A DNA stretch of 64,000 nucleotides from an uncultured Prevotellaceae bacterium (GCA_902784615.1 CACZVN010000001.1:173974-237973), one strand, 5' to 3'. Counted from the first letter of the stretch, positions 8,931 through 18,113 are shown. The notes: generated by a model not told the origin, from the sequence alone. Numbers and translations: made by a program.

Positions 8931-9395
8931 ATGGAGACAACATTAGTATTACTGAAACCCAGTTGCGTACAGCGCCAACTGATTGGAGAGGTTATTAACC
9001 GTTTTGAGCGTCGCGGACTCCGCATCTCAGGTCTGAAGATGATGCAGTTGAGCGACGAAATCCTCCGTGAACACTATTCCCACCTTGTCGATCGTCCCTT
9101 CTTCCCCGGCCTTTGCGCCTCGATGCAGGCCTCGCCTGTGGTGGCTCTGGCCATCTCTGGCGTTGATGCCGTTCAGGTGGTACGCACGATGACGGGTGTC
9201 ACCAACGGCCGTGAGGCTGCCCCGGGTACTATCCGTGGCGACTACTCCGTGAGCAACCAGCAGAACATCGTCCATGCCTCTGATTCCACATCGAATGCCC
9301 AGATCGAACTCGCCCGCTTCTTCAAGCCCGAGGAGATCTTCGACTACCAGAGCGGTGCCTTCGCCTACATCTATGGCGACGGTGAGTGCAAATAA
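8931..9395 (+). CDS. ndk: Nucleoside diphosphate kinase
   Basis: A 154-residue enzyme that moves the gamma phosphate of ATP onto nucleoside diphosphates through a phosphohistidine. His115 in NIVHASDS is the catalytic residue, and RTMTGVTNG and GTIRGDY are standard family segments. Length is normal. It is transcribed alone, with its own promoter. The 224 bases between it and the convergent arabinofuranosidase gene are filled with hairpins. Confidence 0.96.
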   Translation: METTLVLLKPSCVQRQLIGEVINRFERRGLRISGLKMMQLSDEILREHYSHLVDRPFFPGLCASMQASPVVALAISGVDAVQVVRTMTGVTNGREAAPGTIRGDYSVSNQQNIVHASDSTSNAQIELARFFKPEEIFDYQSGAFAYIYGDGECK

Positions 9396-9417
9396 CGCAT
9401 CATTCGAGGCACCGTAG

Positions 9418-9463
9418 GAAAATTTGGTGGCCCTTATTGCGCAATAAGGGCCACCAAATTTTC
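9418..9463. repeat. Perfect 46-bp palindrome after ndk
   Basis: The two 23-base arms are exact reverse complements with no loop (centre GC at 9440-9441). It lies 22 bases after the ndk stop and may act as a terminator, but it lacks a strong T run on either side and is longer than an intrinsic terminator needs to be. A REP-type element is an alternative reading. Confidence 0.85.
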
Positions 9464-9502
9464 AAAAAGGACTGCTTATTTCCCAATAAGTAGCCCTTTT
9501 TG
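9463..9502. repeat. Second hairpin, 18-base arms with a TCCC loop
   Basis: Arms 9463-9480 and 9485-9502 pair with two mismatches around a TCCC loop. The left arm shares base 9463 with the preceding palindrome. Flanking A5 and T5 runs would make it a two-way terminator for ndk and the GH51 gene. Confidence 0.7.
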
Positions 9503-9506
9503 GATG

Positions 9507-9589
9507 AATTCTCTCGAGAATTGAAAGCTCTCTTGCGCGCGCATACGTATATAGTTGTTTTTGGCTTATCCCTACTATCGTGCGCGCGC
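9507..9589. repeat. Further inverted repeats in the ndk/GH51 gap
   Basis: AATTCTC and GAGAATT (9507-9513, 9516-9522) form a small hairpin. GCGCGCGCA (9535-9543) and TGCGCGCGC (9581-9589) pair across a 37-base spacer. No gene is visible in 9396-9619. Confidence 0.6.
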
Positions 9590-9619
9590 TACGACAGGTT
9601 TTGGAAGCGGCTTTTTGTT

Positions 9620-11632
9620 CTATTTCTTGATCTTGTAGAGGCGGAAGGTTTTGGCAGGGATGTCGTCGAGCAATAGCGTATTCTTCTTGCCTGCATCGCA
9701 CTTCAGGGTGCCCTGCTTCGGCGTGATCTTCTCGGGATTGTCGAGGGTGTTCTCATCGTCCATGCCGTTATGGCTGAGTGTCAGAGTCTGGGCGGTGCGC
9801 TCACCCTTGATGCCGAGGAGGTTCAGGGTGACGGGCTGGGCGGCATCAGAGGTGTTCACCACCTTGACAATGATCTCGCCCGTGCTTGCGTCGAAGACAG
9901 ATGAGGCGAAGAGACCGTCCTGGCCTGCCTGTCCGGCCACGGGTTGCTTGTCCATCGTGAGCGACAGTACGTTGGTGCCCTTGTTCATGGCGAAGAGCTG
10001 CTGCACGTAGTAACTGACGGACTTGAACGAGCGTAGATTGTCGAACCAGATGGCATCGGGGCGCCACTGCCAGCCCTCAACGTGGGCGAAGAGGGGAGCG
10101 TAGGTAGCCATGTGGACGATATCGGCATTACGCTCGATACCCGTCATGTGGGCAGCCTCGTAGAGCGAGGTCTCGAAGTGGTTCCACTTCTTGCCGTTGG
10201 CACCGTGGCAGGCATACTCGCCGGCAAACACGCGCGGGCCCTTGCGGTCGTAACTGTCGTAACGCAGACCATGGGAGAGGAACCACTCCTCGTTGCGGTA
10301 GTAGTGCTCGTCGTAGAGATCGACCTTCAGTTCCTTCATGCGCGGCTGCAACAGGTCGAAGTCCCAGCCCTCGGAGTTGGGGCCTGTGGTGCCGATAAGT
10401 TTCAGGTTGGGATACTTGGCGCGGAGGGCGGCATTGAACTTCTTCAGGCGTTCGGTGAAGACGGGACCGAAGCCGCCGTGGGCTTCGTCGTAGTCCCACT
10501 GCTCATTGCCGACACCGAGGTATTTCAGGTTGAAGGGCTCGGGATGGCCCATGTCTGCACGTACCTTACCCCATTTAGAGGTAACGGGACCGTTGGCAAA
10601 CTCCACGAGGTCGAGGGCATCCTGGATGTAACTGTCGAGATCATCGACGGCCACATGTACGCCGGGCTTCGTGGGGTCGGGGTTCTGGAACTGGCAGGCG
10701 AGTCCGCAACTGATGACGGGTAGGGCCTCGCAGCCGAAGTCCTCGCAGAGTTGGAAGAACTCAAAGAAACCGAGACCGTACGACTGGAAATAGTCAGGAT
10801 AGAAACGGTGGCCGAAGGTGTAGTGCCAGCGGTTCTCGTTCAGCGGACGGTTCTCCACGGGACCCACGCTGTTCTTCCACTGGTAGCGGGTCTCCAGGTC
10901 GGTACCTTCCACGATACATCCGCCGGGGAAGCGGAACACGCCCGGGTGCATGTCGAAGAGTGCCTGCGCCAGATCCTTGCGCATGCCGTTCTCACGACCT
11001 TTCCACGTGTCGGTGGGGAAGAGGGAGATATGCTCCACATCGGTCGTGGCCTTGTCGCCGGCGAGGAAGAGGCGGAGGGCACCCTTGGCCTCGGTGCGCG
11101 GCGACTTCAGCGTGGCGGTGTATTTCTTCCAATCCTTACCGCTGATCTCAACATTGACGGTGGCGAAGCGCTGGTCCTCGCCCATGGTGTCGTTATCGAC
11201 GAAACTCACTTCGAGGGTGCTCTTACCGCCCTCAGGACAGCGTGCCCACAGGGAGAAACGGTAGGTGGCACCTTCCTTGACGGCGATGCCGAAGAAACCC
11301 TCGTTCTCAAGACCGGTGAACTTGTCGCTGTGGCCGGAGTACTTGAGGCGCACGTAATGGGGATTGCGCTCGAAGGGACCGTCGTCCTTGACGTCGAAGT
11401 TACCGAAGGCGCGCCAGCCCATGAGGTGCTGGGGGAACTCGAAAGAACGGTTCTTCACCATCTCAGCATAGAGTCCGCCGTCAGCGGCGTAGTTGATGTC
11501 TTCAAAAAAGATACCGTACATCGTCGGCTGTACGGGGGCACCCAGTTTCTTTGTGTTGATGTCCATCACGTGGGTCTGTGCCGATGCCGTCAGACTGACG
11601 GCAAGCAGAGCAAAGGTAAGGAGTTTCTTCAT
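9620..11632 (-). CDS. Alpha-L-arabinofuranosidase, GH51 family
   Basis: A 670-residue secreted enzyme that removes arabinofuranosyl side chains from arabinoxylan or arabinan. Residues 1-19 are a signal peptide ending Ala-Ser-Ala-Gln. A carbohydrate-binding-like beta domain spans about residues 85-205. The catalytic barrel has the acid/base Glu377 in GVGNEQWDY and the nucleophile Glu442 in YDEHYY. A beta-sandwich of GH51 C-terminal type ends the protein. It is divergent from a sensor kinase, sugar porter and response regulator unit, so it may be controlled by that system; this is inferred from position only. Confidence 0.93.
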   Translation of the reverse strand: MKKLLTFALLAVSLTASAQTHVMDINTKKLGAPVQPTMYGIFFEDINYAADGGLYAEMVKNRSFEFPQHLMGWRAFGNFDVKDDGPFERNPHYVRLKYSGHSDKFTGLENEGFFGIAVKEGATYRFSLWARCPEGGKSTLEVSFVDNDTMGEDQRFATVNVEISGKDWKKYTATLKSPRTEAKGALRLFLAGDKATTDVEHISLFPTDTWKGRENGMRKDLAQALFDMHPGVFRFPGGCIVEGTDLETRYQWKNSVGPVENRPLNENRWHYTFGHRFYPDYFQSYGLGFFEFFQLCEDFGCEALPVISCGLACQFQNPDPTKPGVHVAVDDLDSYIQDALDLVEFANGPVTSKWGKVRADMGHPEPFNLKYLGVGNEQWDYDEAHGGFGPVFTERLKKFNAALRAKYPNLKLIGTTGPNSEGWDFDLLQPRMKELKVDLYDEHYYRNEEWFLSHGLRYDSYDRKGPRVFAGEYACHGANGKKWNHFETSLYEAAHMTGIERNADIVHMATYAPLFAHVEGWQWRPDAIWFDNLRSFKSVSYYVQQLFAMNKGTNVLSLTMDKQPVAGQAGQDGLFASSVFDASTGEIIVKVVNTSDAAQPVTLNLLGIKGERTAQTLTLSHNGMDDENTLDNPEKITPKQGTLKCDAGKKNTLLLDDIPAKTFRLYKIKK

Positions 11633-11662
11633 ATTTGATCTTTAATTAGTTGCTAGTGGGCA

Positions 11663-11670
11663 CAAAAGTA
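11663..11670 (-). promoter_or_regulatory. Promoter -7 box of the GH51 gene
   Basis: TACTTTTG on the minus strand, 30 bases before the ATG. Confidence 0.7.
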
Positions 11671-11754
11671 CATAAAAATCCTGACGTACGGAAATAATCT
11701 CAATAAAAAATGCGTATAAAATCAAAAATATTTGGAGATTTCATGGAAATAACT

Positions 11755-11762
11755 TATTTTTG
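11755..11762 (+). promoter_or_regulatory. Promoter -7 box of the kinase-XylE-regulator unit
   Basis: TATTTTTG, 26 bases before the kinase ATG at 11789. No other consensus box is visible before xylE or the regulator gene, so one transcript is likely. Confidence 0.7.
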
Positions 11763-11788
11763 CAGAGAATTTCCTAAAGACCGCAGAT

Positions 11789-13621
11789 ATGACGATCAAC
11801 CATCGGCTGAGAATACCGTTTCTTGTGATGACGCTCCTTGTCTCATCGCAAGTGCCTGCACAGACGTCCCTGTGTAAGGATACGGCTGAGCACCATCGGC
11901 TGCAGCAGGCGATGTGGGATTGTTGTTCCCAGGATTCGCCAGATGTGTTGTATCAGGCCTGCGTGGAATACCAAACCCATGCGCGTGCCGAGAAGGATAT
12001 GTTTTCAGCCTATACGGCCTGGGTCTGTGGGGTGATGTATAACCTGGGACGGATGAATATCAAGGACGCCTACCATATCACCCAGGTCATGAAGGAGGAA
12101 ATTCATGCTGATAACGCCGATTCCGAGGAATGCTATTTCGTACCTAATATGATGGGACATGTGTATAATACCTGCGGCAATATTCCCGGGGCATTAGAGG
12201 AGTTCCAGAAATCTGTCGAACTGATCAAGGGTACGCAATACGAGAAAGACGGTCTGGCCTTTATTTATCTGGCTCTTGCGCATGTGGAATTAAATAATGA
12301 TCCCACGAAGGCACTCCACTGGGTCGATGTGGTGATGCAGGTGCAGGAGAAATACAAGGACTCATGGAACTACTACAGGGCCAAGGCTGACGCCTATGCC
12401 ATCAGGGCTATTGCGGAATTCAGACTGCATCGCTATGACGCCTTCCGTCGCAGTATGTACGAGATGGAAGAAGCCAACAAGAAGAACCTGTCGCCATCAA
12501 GCGACTTGTTCGTGCCCTATGCCAAAGTGTATAAGACCTTGCTTGACGGGAACTCTGAGCAGGCACTGGCAGAAGCAGAGGCTCTGTCGAATAAGAGGGA
12601 ACAATATCTCGTAAAATGTGATATCTACCGCTATATTGGCGACAACGACAAAGCCTTTATGACACAGCGGGAACTGATGCAGAAGTGCGACTCTATCACG
12701 GGTGTGATGATCGCAGAGAATATCGGACAGATGGAGCACGACATCCAGATGATGCAGCAACAGCAGAAGATGGCTCGTCTGCTGAATATCATCTTGTCTG
12801 TCGTCGTGGTGTTGGCATTGCTCTTTATCGTGTTGCTGCATCGAAACATCTTCCTGCGCCGCCGCTATTATAAGAAACTAAAAGAGAAGAATGAGGAGTT
12901 GCGGGCGGCCAACAGGCTGGTGATCGCCGCTGATAAGACGAAGACGGAGTTTATCCGTAGTATGAGCCATGAGATCCGTACACCTCTGAACATTATCAAC
13001 GGTTTCTCGAAGGTGCTTACCGACGACGAGAATGAACTGGAACCCGAGGAGCGGAGGGATATTGTCAGGACCATGAGTGAGAGCACCCGCCAGATTACCT
13101 CTCTGGTGGATAAGATGCAGGCGCTGGTAAATGAGAATACAACGGAACTGCTGAACAGTCTGGATATGACGGATGTGGTGGATATTTGTAACCTCGCCAT
13201 CAAAGCCATGCCATGGACGGATCCCCAGCGTATCAAGGTGGTCTTCGATAACCAGATACAGTCTGGCAATACGAGGTTGTGTACCCATATCGACAGTCTG
13301 GTCCAAATGTTGGGCAACCTGTTGGAGAATGCGGTGAAGTTTACGGAACAGGGACAGATCACCCTGACGCTGAAGCAAGACAAGACTCACTTCCACTTTA
13401 CTGTGGAAGATACAGGTTGTGGTATCCCCCAGGACAAGATTGGCACCATCTTTGAGCGCTTTACGAAAGTAGATGAGTTTAAGGAGGGCCTCGGTCTTGG
13501 ATTGGCTTACTGTCGTGAGACGGCCGAGAAACTAGGCGGCTGTCTGACGCTCGACAAGACATCAGACGAGGGCACGGCCTTCACACTGAGTCTGCCGATG
13601 CTGTTAAAGGTAAAGAAATAA
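11789..13621 (+). CDS. TPR-containing membrane sensor histidine kinase
   Basis: A 610-residue kinase. A signal peptide (about residues 1-25, ending Val-Pro-Ala-Gln) exports the first 330 residues, which look helical and tetratricopeptide-like (for example the block ending NIPGALEEFQKSVELIK and the NDPTKALHWVD block). One membrane segment spans about 331-352, followed by a short coiled region. The phosphoacceptor is His394 in MSHEIRTPLN, and the ATPase domain has LLENAVKF, DTGCGIP and GLGLGLAYC. No receiver or DNA-binding domain is attached, so it needs a separate partner. The single-domain regulator two genes downstream is the obvious candidate. The signal it senses is unknown. Confidence 0.88.
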   Translation: MTINHRLRIPFLVMTLLVSSQVPAQTSLCKDTAEHHRLQQAMWDCCSQDSPDVLYQACVEYQTHARAEKDMFSAYTAWVCGVMYNLGRMNIKDAYHITQVMKEEIHADNADSEECYFVPNMMGHVYNTCGNIPGALEEFQKSVELIKGTQYEKDGLAFIYLALAHVELNNDPTKALHWVDVVMQVQEKYKDSWNYYRAKADAYAIRAIAEFRLHRYDAFRRSMYEMEEANKKNLSPSSDLFVPYAKVYKTLLDGNSEQALAEAEALSNKREQYLVKCDIYRYIGDNDKAFMTQRELMQKCDSITGVMIAENIGQMEHDIQMMQQQQKMARLLNIILSVVVVLALLFIVLLHRNIFLRRRYYKKLKEKNEELRAANRLVIAADKTKTEFIRSMSHEIRTPLNIINGFSKVLTDDENELEPEERRDIVRTMSESTRQITSLVDKMQALVNENTTELLNSLDMTDVVDICNLAIKAMPWTDPQRIKVVFDNQIQSGNTRLCTHIDSLVQMLGNLLENAVKFTEQGQITLTLKQDKTHFHFTVEDTGCGIPQDKIGTIFERFTKVDEFKEGLGLGLAYCRETAEKLGGCLTLDKTSDEGTAFTLSLPMLLKVKK

Positions 13622-13648
13622 ACGATAAATAATTTAATAATAAATGGT

Positions 13649-15118
13649 ATGAATCAACAAACAGAACAAGGTAGCAAAGCCTACCTCATTTCAATTGTGA
13701 TGGTCGCCGTCTTGGGCGGTCTGTTATTCGGATATGACACCGCTGTCATCTCCGGTGCAGAGAAGGGTCTGCAGGCATTCTTTAAGACAGCACATGATTT
13801 TGACTACACCGACGGGTGGCATGGCTTCACCTCGGCTTCGGCCCTCATCGGCTGTATCATCGGTTCGGCACTCTCAGGATTCCTGGCCACGAACTTGGGT
13901 CGTAAGAAGTCGCTGATCATCGCTGGTATCCTCTTCTTCATCTCTGCCCTTGGCTCGATGGATCCGGAGTTCCTGTTCTTCGAGTATGGCAAACCGACTT
14001 ACTCACTGGCACTCATGTTCAACTTCTACCGTGTGATCGGTGGTATCGGTGTGGGTCTGGCCTCGGCTATCTGTCCGATGTATATCGGTGAGGTGGCTCC
14101 CTCTAATATAAGAGGTATGCTTGTGAGCTGGAACCAGTTTGCCATTATCTTCGGTCAGTTGGTGGTCTATTTCGTGAACTTCTTCATCCTGGGCGACCAC
14201 ATCCAGCCGCTCGTAGAGGATATAGGTAAGCAGATAGCAGAGATCACACCTGCCGCACAGTGGACGGTAGAAACAGGTTGGCGTTATATGTTCGGTTCCG
14301 AGGCTGTTCCTGCAGGACTCTTCGCCCTGCTCATCTGTTTCGTGCCTGAGACGCCGCGTTATCTTGTCAGCATTGGTCAGGACCAGAAGGCTGAGGGTAT
14401 TCTTGCCAAGATCAACGGTAAGTTGAAGGCTGCTGAGATCCTGCAGGATATCAAGGAGACCATGGTGGTGAAGACCGAGAAACTGATGACCTATGGTGCA
14501 CTCTGTATCTTCGTGGGTATCATGCTCAGCGTGTTCCAGCAGGCCGTTGGTATCAATGCCGTGCTCTACTACGCACCGCGTATCTTCGGTGATATGGGTA
14601 TGGACGACCCGATGATGCTGACAGTCTTCATGGGTATCATCAATATCTCGTTCACGCTCGTGGCTGTGTTCACGGTGGAGAAACTGGGTCGTAAGCCGCT
14701 GCTCATCTGTGGTTCGCTGGGTATGGCCCTGGGTGCCTTCGGTGTGGCTATAACCTTCGGTAACGACAGTCTGGCATTTGTAACTGCCGCCAGCCTGCTC
14801 GTCTATTCGGCTTCGTTCATGTTCTCATGGGGCCCCATCACCTGGGTGCTCATCGCCGAGATTTTCCCCAACACCATCCGTGGTGCTGCCGTGGCTATCG
14901 CCGTGGCCTTCCAGTGGATCTCCAACTTCATCGTATCCAGTTCGTTCGTACCTATGTTCAATATGCACCTGACGGAGGGTGATGACTTCGGCCACTGGTT
15001 CACCTATGGTCTCTATGGTATCATCTGTGTCATCGCTGCCCTGTTCGTATGGCGACTCGTTCCTGAGACCAAGGGTAAGACACTGGAGGATATGACGAAA
15101 CTCTGGAAAAAGAATTAA
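13649..15118 (+). CDS. xylE: Sugar porter, XylE-type H+ symporter (MFS)
   Basis: A 489-residue transporter with twelve predicted membrane segments. Sugar porter signatures are present: GGLLFGYDTAVISGAEKGL at the first helix, PETPRYLV after helix six, QQAVGINAVLYYAPRIF at helix seven, and PETKGKTLEDM at the end. Bacteroidetes proteins of this kind are usually named D-xylose:H+ symporter, but arabinose, glucose or galactose are possible. It sits 27 bases after the kinase gene and 23 bases before the regulator gene. Linkage to the arabinofuranosidase supports a pentose as substrate. Confidence 0.85.
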   Translation: MNQQTEQGSKAYLISIVMVAVLGGLLFGYDTAVISGAEKGLQAFFKTAHDFDYTDGWHGFTSASALIGCIIGSALSGFLATNLGRKKSLIIAGILFFISALGSMDPEFLFFEYGKPTYSLALMFNFYRVIGGIGVGLASAICPMYIGEVAPSNIRGMLVSWNQFAIIFGQLVVYFVNFFILGDHIQPLVEDIGKQIAEITPAAQWTVETGWRYMFGSEAVPAGLFALLICFVPETPRYLVSIGQDQKAEGILAKINGKLKAAEILQDIKETMVVKTEKLMTYGALCIFVGIMLSVFQQAVGINAVLYYAPRIFGDMGMDDPMMLTVFMGIINISFTLVAVFTVEKLGRKPLLICGSLGMALGAFGVAITFGNDSLAFVTAASLLVYSASFMFSWGPITWVLIAEIFPNTIRGAAVAIAVAFQWISNFIVSSSFVPMFNMHLTEGDDFGHWFTYGLYGIICVIAALFVWRLVPETKGKTLEDMTKLWKKN

Positions 15119-15141
15119 TTATAATAATAAAGTAATATCCA

Positions 15142-15498
15142 ATGAAAAAGATTTTAGTAGCTGAAGACAACGACAGCAATTACATCCTGATGACGTACAT
15201 CCTGAAGAAATACTATCAGTATGATCGTGCCAAGAATGGCGAGGAGGCTGTCAAGATGGTGGAGGAAGGTCAGTATGACATTGTCCTGATGGATATTAAA
15301 ATGCCTGTGATGGATGGTCTTGAGGCCACTAAGAAGATCAAGGAGGCTCATCCTGATCTGCCGATAGTGGCTCTGACGGCCAACGCTTTTGACAGCGACC
15401 GCCAGTTAGCCTTTGATGCCGGATGTAACGACTTCCTCTCTAAGCCCGTGAGCAGTGAGGCCTGTCTGAAGACAATCAGAAAGTTTACTGGGGAATAA
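15142..15498 (+). CDS. Single-domain response regulator (CheY-like receiver)
   Basis: A 118-residue receiver domain with nothing attached. The acidic pocket AEDND is near residues 7-11, the phospho-accepting Asp51 is in VLMDIKMPVMDG, the conserved Thr is in VALTAN near residue 79, and Lys is in FLSKPV near residue 102. Without an output domain it must act by protein contact, either in a phosphorelay or by binding a target. It ends three bases before the convergent dnaX stop. Its close spacing to xylE and the upstream kinase makes a three-gene operon likely. Confidence 0.9.
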   Translation: MKKILVAEDNDSNYILMTYILKKYYQYDRAKNGEEAVKMVEEGQYDIVLMDIKMPVMDGLEATKKIKEAHPDLPIVALTANAFDSDRQLAFDAGCNDFLSKPVSSEACLKTIRKFTGE

Positions 15499-15501
15499 GG
15501 C

Positions 15502-17268
15502 TCAGGCTAGTTCCAGATCGAAAACCTGTCGTAGTTTATCTACGGCAGGATTTTCTTTGCTCATCAGTTCGAACTGCTCGCGACGGGTGAGGACTATGGG
15601 GCGCTCCTGTTGTTCGGCAATTCGGATGTTGAGTGTGATAGCGTTGTTGTGGAGGGCATTCTGAAGTGTCTTCACAATACGTCCTTTGAAGTCCTCCATC
15701 TCCTGTTTGATGAGGGCGTTGTCAACGATCACCTCCACCATGGGGAATTCCGTAATGACGGGGTTCATGTTCTTCATGCGTGTGGCGATGCCGCTGAACT
15801 GTTGTGGCATACGGTTACACATGGCCATCCACTGGAGTTCAAGGCCTTCCTGAGTGAAAGAGGAGTCCGTCTGTTGCTCCATCGTATTGGAAACCGTTCC
15901 TGGGATGATGTTCATCTTGCCGGGTTTCTCCCGACCGCGAAGGTTATTCCATGAGAAGCCGATCCCGCCGAGTTTGGTGGTGGGGCCTGGGTTAGTAGGC
16001 TTACTTGGAGTGCTAACCTTATTAATCTGACTGGTTATGTCAGGATTATGGGGTGATACGCTGGTCTTAGCCGCAGCTACCTGCGGGGCTGCTTTCTGTG
16101 GCTTAGACTGGCGTATCAGGTTCTTAAACAGGGATTTTAATCTTCTGGGGCGGCGCCCCGCGCTGGCATCCTCATCAGGTTGCGTGATCTGGGCCATCTC
16201 GATGAGCGTCAGTTCCACAAGCAGTCGTTTGTTGTTGGACTGCCGATAGTTGATGTCGCACTGATTCATCAGTTTCAGAGCCTGATAGAGAAAGCGTGTC
16301 TCACATTTCTTCGCCTGTTCCTGATAACGCTGGCGCTGCTGGTCGCTGACCTCTAAAAGAGGCAGGGTCTGGGGATCCTTGGCCATGAGCACGTTGCGCA
16401 CATGCTTGGCCAGTCCCTGGATGAGCAGACCACCGTTGAAACCCTTGTTGATGACATTGTTCAGCAGTACCATGATGTCGCTCACCTGATTGTTGACAGC
16501 CAGGTCGATGATCTGGAAGTAATTTTCGGAATCCAGTACGTTCAGATCCTCGATGACCTTCTCGTAGGTGATGTTCCCCTGACAGAACGAGGAGGCCTGG
16601 TCGAAGATGGACAGGGCATCGCGCATACCACCGTCAGCCTTCTCGGCAATGATGGCCAGGGCCTGCTCTTCGTATGTGATGCCTTCCTGCTCAGCCACGT
16701 GCTTCAGGTGATTGACGGTGTTACGGACAGTCATCCGTTCAAAGTCGTAAATCTGGCAACGACTGAGGATCGTCGGCAGGATCTTATGCTTCTCGGTGGT
16801 AGCGAGGATGAAGATGACATGTGCAGGCGGCTCTTCCAATGTCTTCAGGAAGGCGTTGAAGGCCGCGGTGGAGAGCATATGCACCTCGTCGATGATGAAA
16901 ACCTTGTACTTGCCCAACTGCGGCGGGATTCGTGTCTGCTCCATGAGCGTCTTGATGTGCTCCACGGAGTTGTTTGAGGCGGCATCGAGCTCAAAGATGT
17001 TGAGCGAGCGTTGCTCGTTAAAGGACTGACAACTCTCACATGCATTACATGCCTCGCCCTCAACTGTCGGGTTCTGGCAGTTGATGGCCTTTGCGAAGAT
17101 ACGTGCACAAGTCGTCTTGCCCACGCCTCTGGGACCGCAGAACAGGTAGGCGTGTGCCAGTTTTCCGCTCTTCACGGCATTCTTCAGCGTGGTCGTCAGG
17201 GCGGTCTGACCAACAACGGTGTCGAAGGTCATAGGCCGGTATTTCCTGGCAGATACGATATATTCCAT
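15502..17268 (-). CDS. dnaX: DNA polymerase III gamma/tau subunit
   Basis: A 588-residue clamp-loader ATPase. Walker A is CGPRGVGKTT near residues 44-53, a zinc-binding module is formed by the cysteines at about 64, 73, 76 and 79, DEVHML is the Walker B region, and KTLEEPP and LSRCQIY follow. Domain III ends near residue 370; a proline and serine/threonine-rich linker (about 375-450) leads to a C-terminal domain. The 21-base leader starts at a clean promoter box. It assembles with HolB, encoded at 3414-4526. No obvious slippery A-rich frameshift site was seen, so a separate gamma form is not evident. Confidence 0.93.
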   Translation of the reverse strand: MEYIVSARKYRPMTFDTVVGQTALTTTLKNAVKSGKLAHAYLFCGPRGVGKTTCARIFAKAINCQNPTVEGEACNACESCQSFNEQRSLNIFELDAASNNSVEHIKTLMEQTRIPPQLGKYKVFIIDEVHMLSTAAFNAFLKTLEEPPAHVIFILATTEKHKILPTILSRCQIYDFERMTVRNTVNHLKHVAEQEGITYEEQALAIIAEKADGGMRDALSIFDQASSFCQGNITYEKVIEDLNVLDSENYFQIIDLAVNNQVSDIMVLLNNVINKGFNGGLLIQGLAKHVRNVLMAKDPQTLPLLEVSDQQRQRYQEQAKKCETRFLYQALKLMNQCDINYRQSNNKRLLVELTLIEMAQITQPDEDASAGRRPRRLKSLFKNLIRQSKPQKAAPQVAAAKTSVSPHNPDITSQINKVSTPSKPTNPGPTTKLGGIGFSWNNLRGREKPGKMNIIPGTVSNTMEQQTDSSFTQEGLELQWMAMCNRMPQQFSGIATRMKNMNPVITEFPMVEVIVDNALIKQEMEDFKGRIVKTLQNALHNNAITLNIRIAEQQERPIVLTRREQFELMSKENPAVDKLRQVFDLELA

Positions 17269-17289
17269 AAAAACAGATTAATTTTTCTG

Positions 17290-17297
17290 CAAAGTTA
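17290..17297 (-). promoter_or_regulatory. Promoter -7 box of dnaX
   Basis: TAACTTTG on the minus strand, 21 bases before the ATG. Confidence 0.7.
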
Positions 17298-17341
17298 CAA
17301 AAATATTATGAATTATGAATGATGTATTATGAATTATTTTG

Positions 17342-17349
17342 TATCTTTG
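17342..17349 (+). promoter_or_regulatory. Promoter -7 box of the DivIC/FtsB-like gene
   Basis: TATCTTTG, 17 bases before the ATG at 17367. It rules out the in-frame ATG codons at 17319 and 17322. Confidence 0.75.
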
Positions 17350-17366
17350 CAGACAAATTCATAATT

Positions 17367-17723
17367 ATGAGAGTATTCACAAGCATCAAGTTGTTTTTAC
17401 TTCGCGTGTGGCATTCTGCGTTCTTGAAATATGCAGTGGTCTGCATCGCCGGTGTGCTGATTGTGGGTTTTCTTGATGAGAACAGCGTGTGGAGCCATCT
17501 GAAGAACCTACAGCGTATCGATGAACTGACGGAAGAGACCGAGAAATATCATGCGGATTATCAGCGCGATCAGGCAAAAATCCGTGAATTGGACAAGGAT
17601 CCGAAGGCCATGGAGAAGATTGCCCGTGAGCGATATTTCATGAAAGCCGATGATGAGGATATCTTCGTGCTCAGTGATGATCAGCGAGAGCCAGAACCCG
17701 TAAGTCATGAAACAACTGAATAG
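17367..17723 (+). CDS. Septum formation initiator, FtsB/DivIC family
   Basis: A 118-residue protein with one membrane helix (about residues 20-36) and then a coiled coil (about 45-85), ending in the family segment MEKIARERYFMKADDED. This is the FtsB/DivIC layout: a bitopic protein that links FtsL and FtsQ in the division complex. The start is fixed by the promoter at 17342. It overlaps the next gene by 17 bases, so the two are translated from one message. Confidence 0.88.
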   Translation: MRVFTSIKLFLLRVWHSAFLKYAVVCIAGVLIVGFLDENSVWSHLKNLQRIDELTEETEKYHADYQRDQAKIRELDKDPKAMEKIARERYFMKADDEDIFVLSDDQREPEPVSHETTE

Positions 17724-18108
17724 TATCCAGAATGCCGTTTACCTGATCGGTGCCTTGCTGATGGTCGTAGGGGCAGGTACGAGCATGTTGGCGTGGAAGT
17801 TTGCACCATACATTTTTGCCGTTGGGGCACTTGCCTTTGTCTCCATGCAGTTCCTTCAGCGCTATGAGGGCACGAACGTTGTCATCCGCCGTTTGCGTAG
17901 GATGATGCTCATCAGTGATTTCCTCTTTCTGCTGTCGGCCCTGCTGATGATTGCCAATACGGGGAATTTCCTTGGACTGGACTATATTACATATATAGAA
18001 TATGTATATAACAAATGGGTGATAACCCTCTTGATTGCCGCTATCCTGCAACTCTATTCTACGCATAGAATCAGTAAAGAGTTGGATAAAGAGGCAAAAA
18101 AACTATAA
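17707..18108 (+). CDS. Small four-helix membrane protein
   Basis: A 133-residue protein with four hydrophobic segments (about residues 8-28, 32-48, 68-85 and 100-118) and a lysine-rich C-terminus. I do not recognise a named family with certainty; similar short membrane proteins follow the FtsB-like gene in Bacteroidales. The ATG lies inside the end of the divIC-like gene, which suggests coupling and possibly a link with the envelope or division. A strong terminator follows. Confidence 0.8.
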   Translation: MKQLNSIQNAVYLIGALLMVVGAGTSMLAWKFAPYIFAVGALAFVSMQFLQRYEGTNVVIRRLRRMMLISDFLFLLSALLMIANTGNFLGLDYITYIEYVYNKWVITLLIAAILQLYSTHRISKELDKEAKKL

Positions 18109-18113
18109 AAGAG

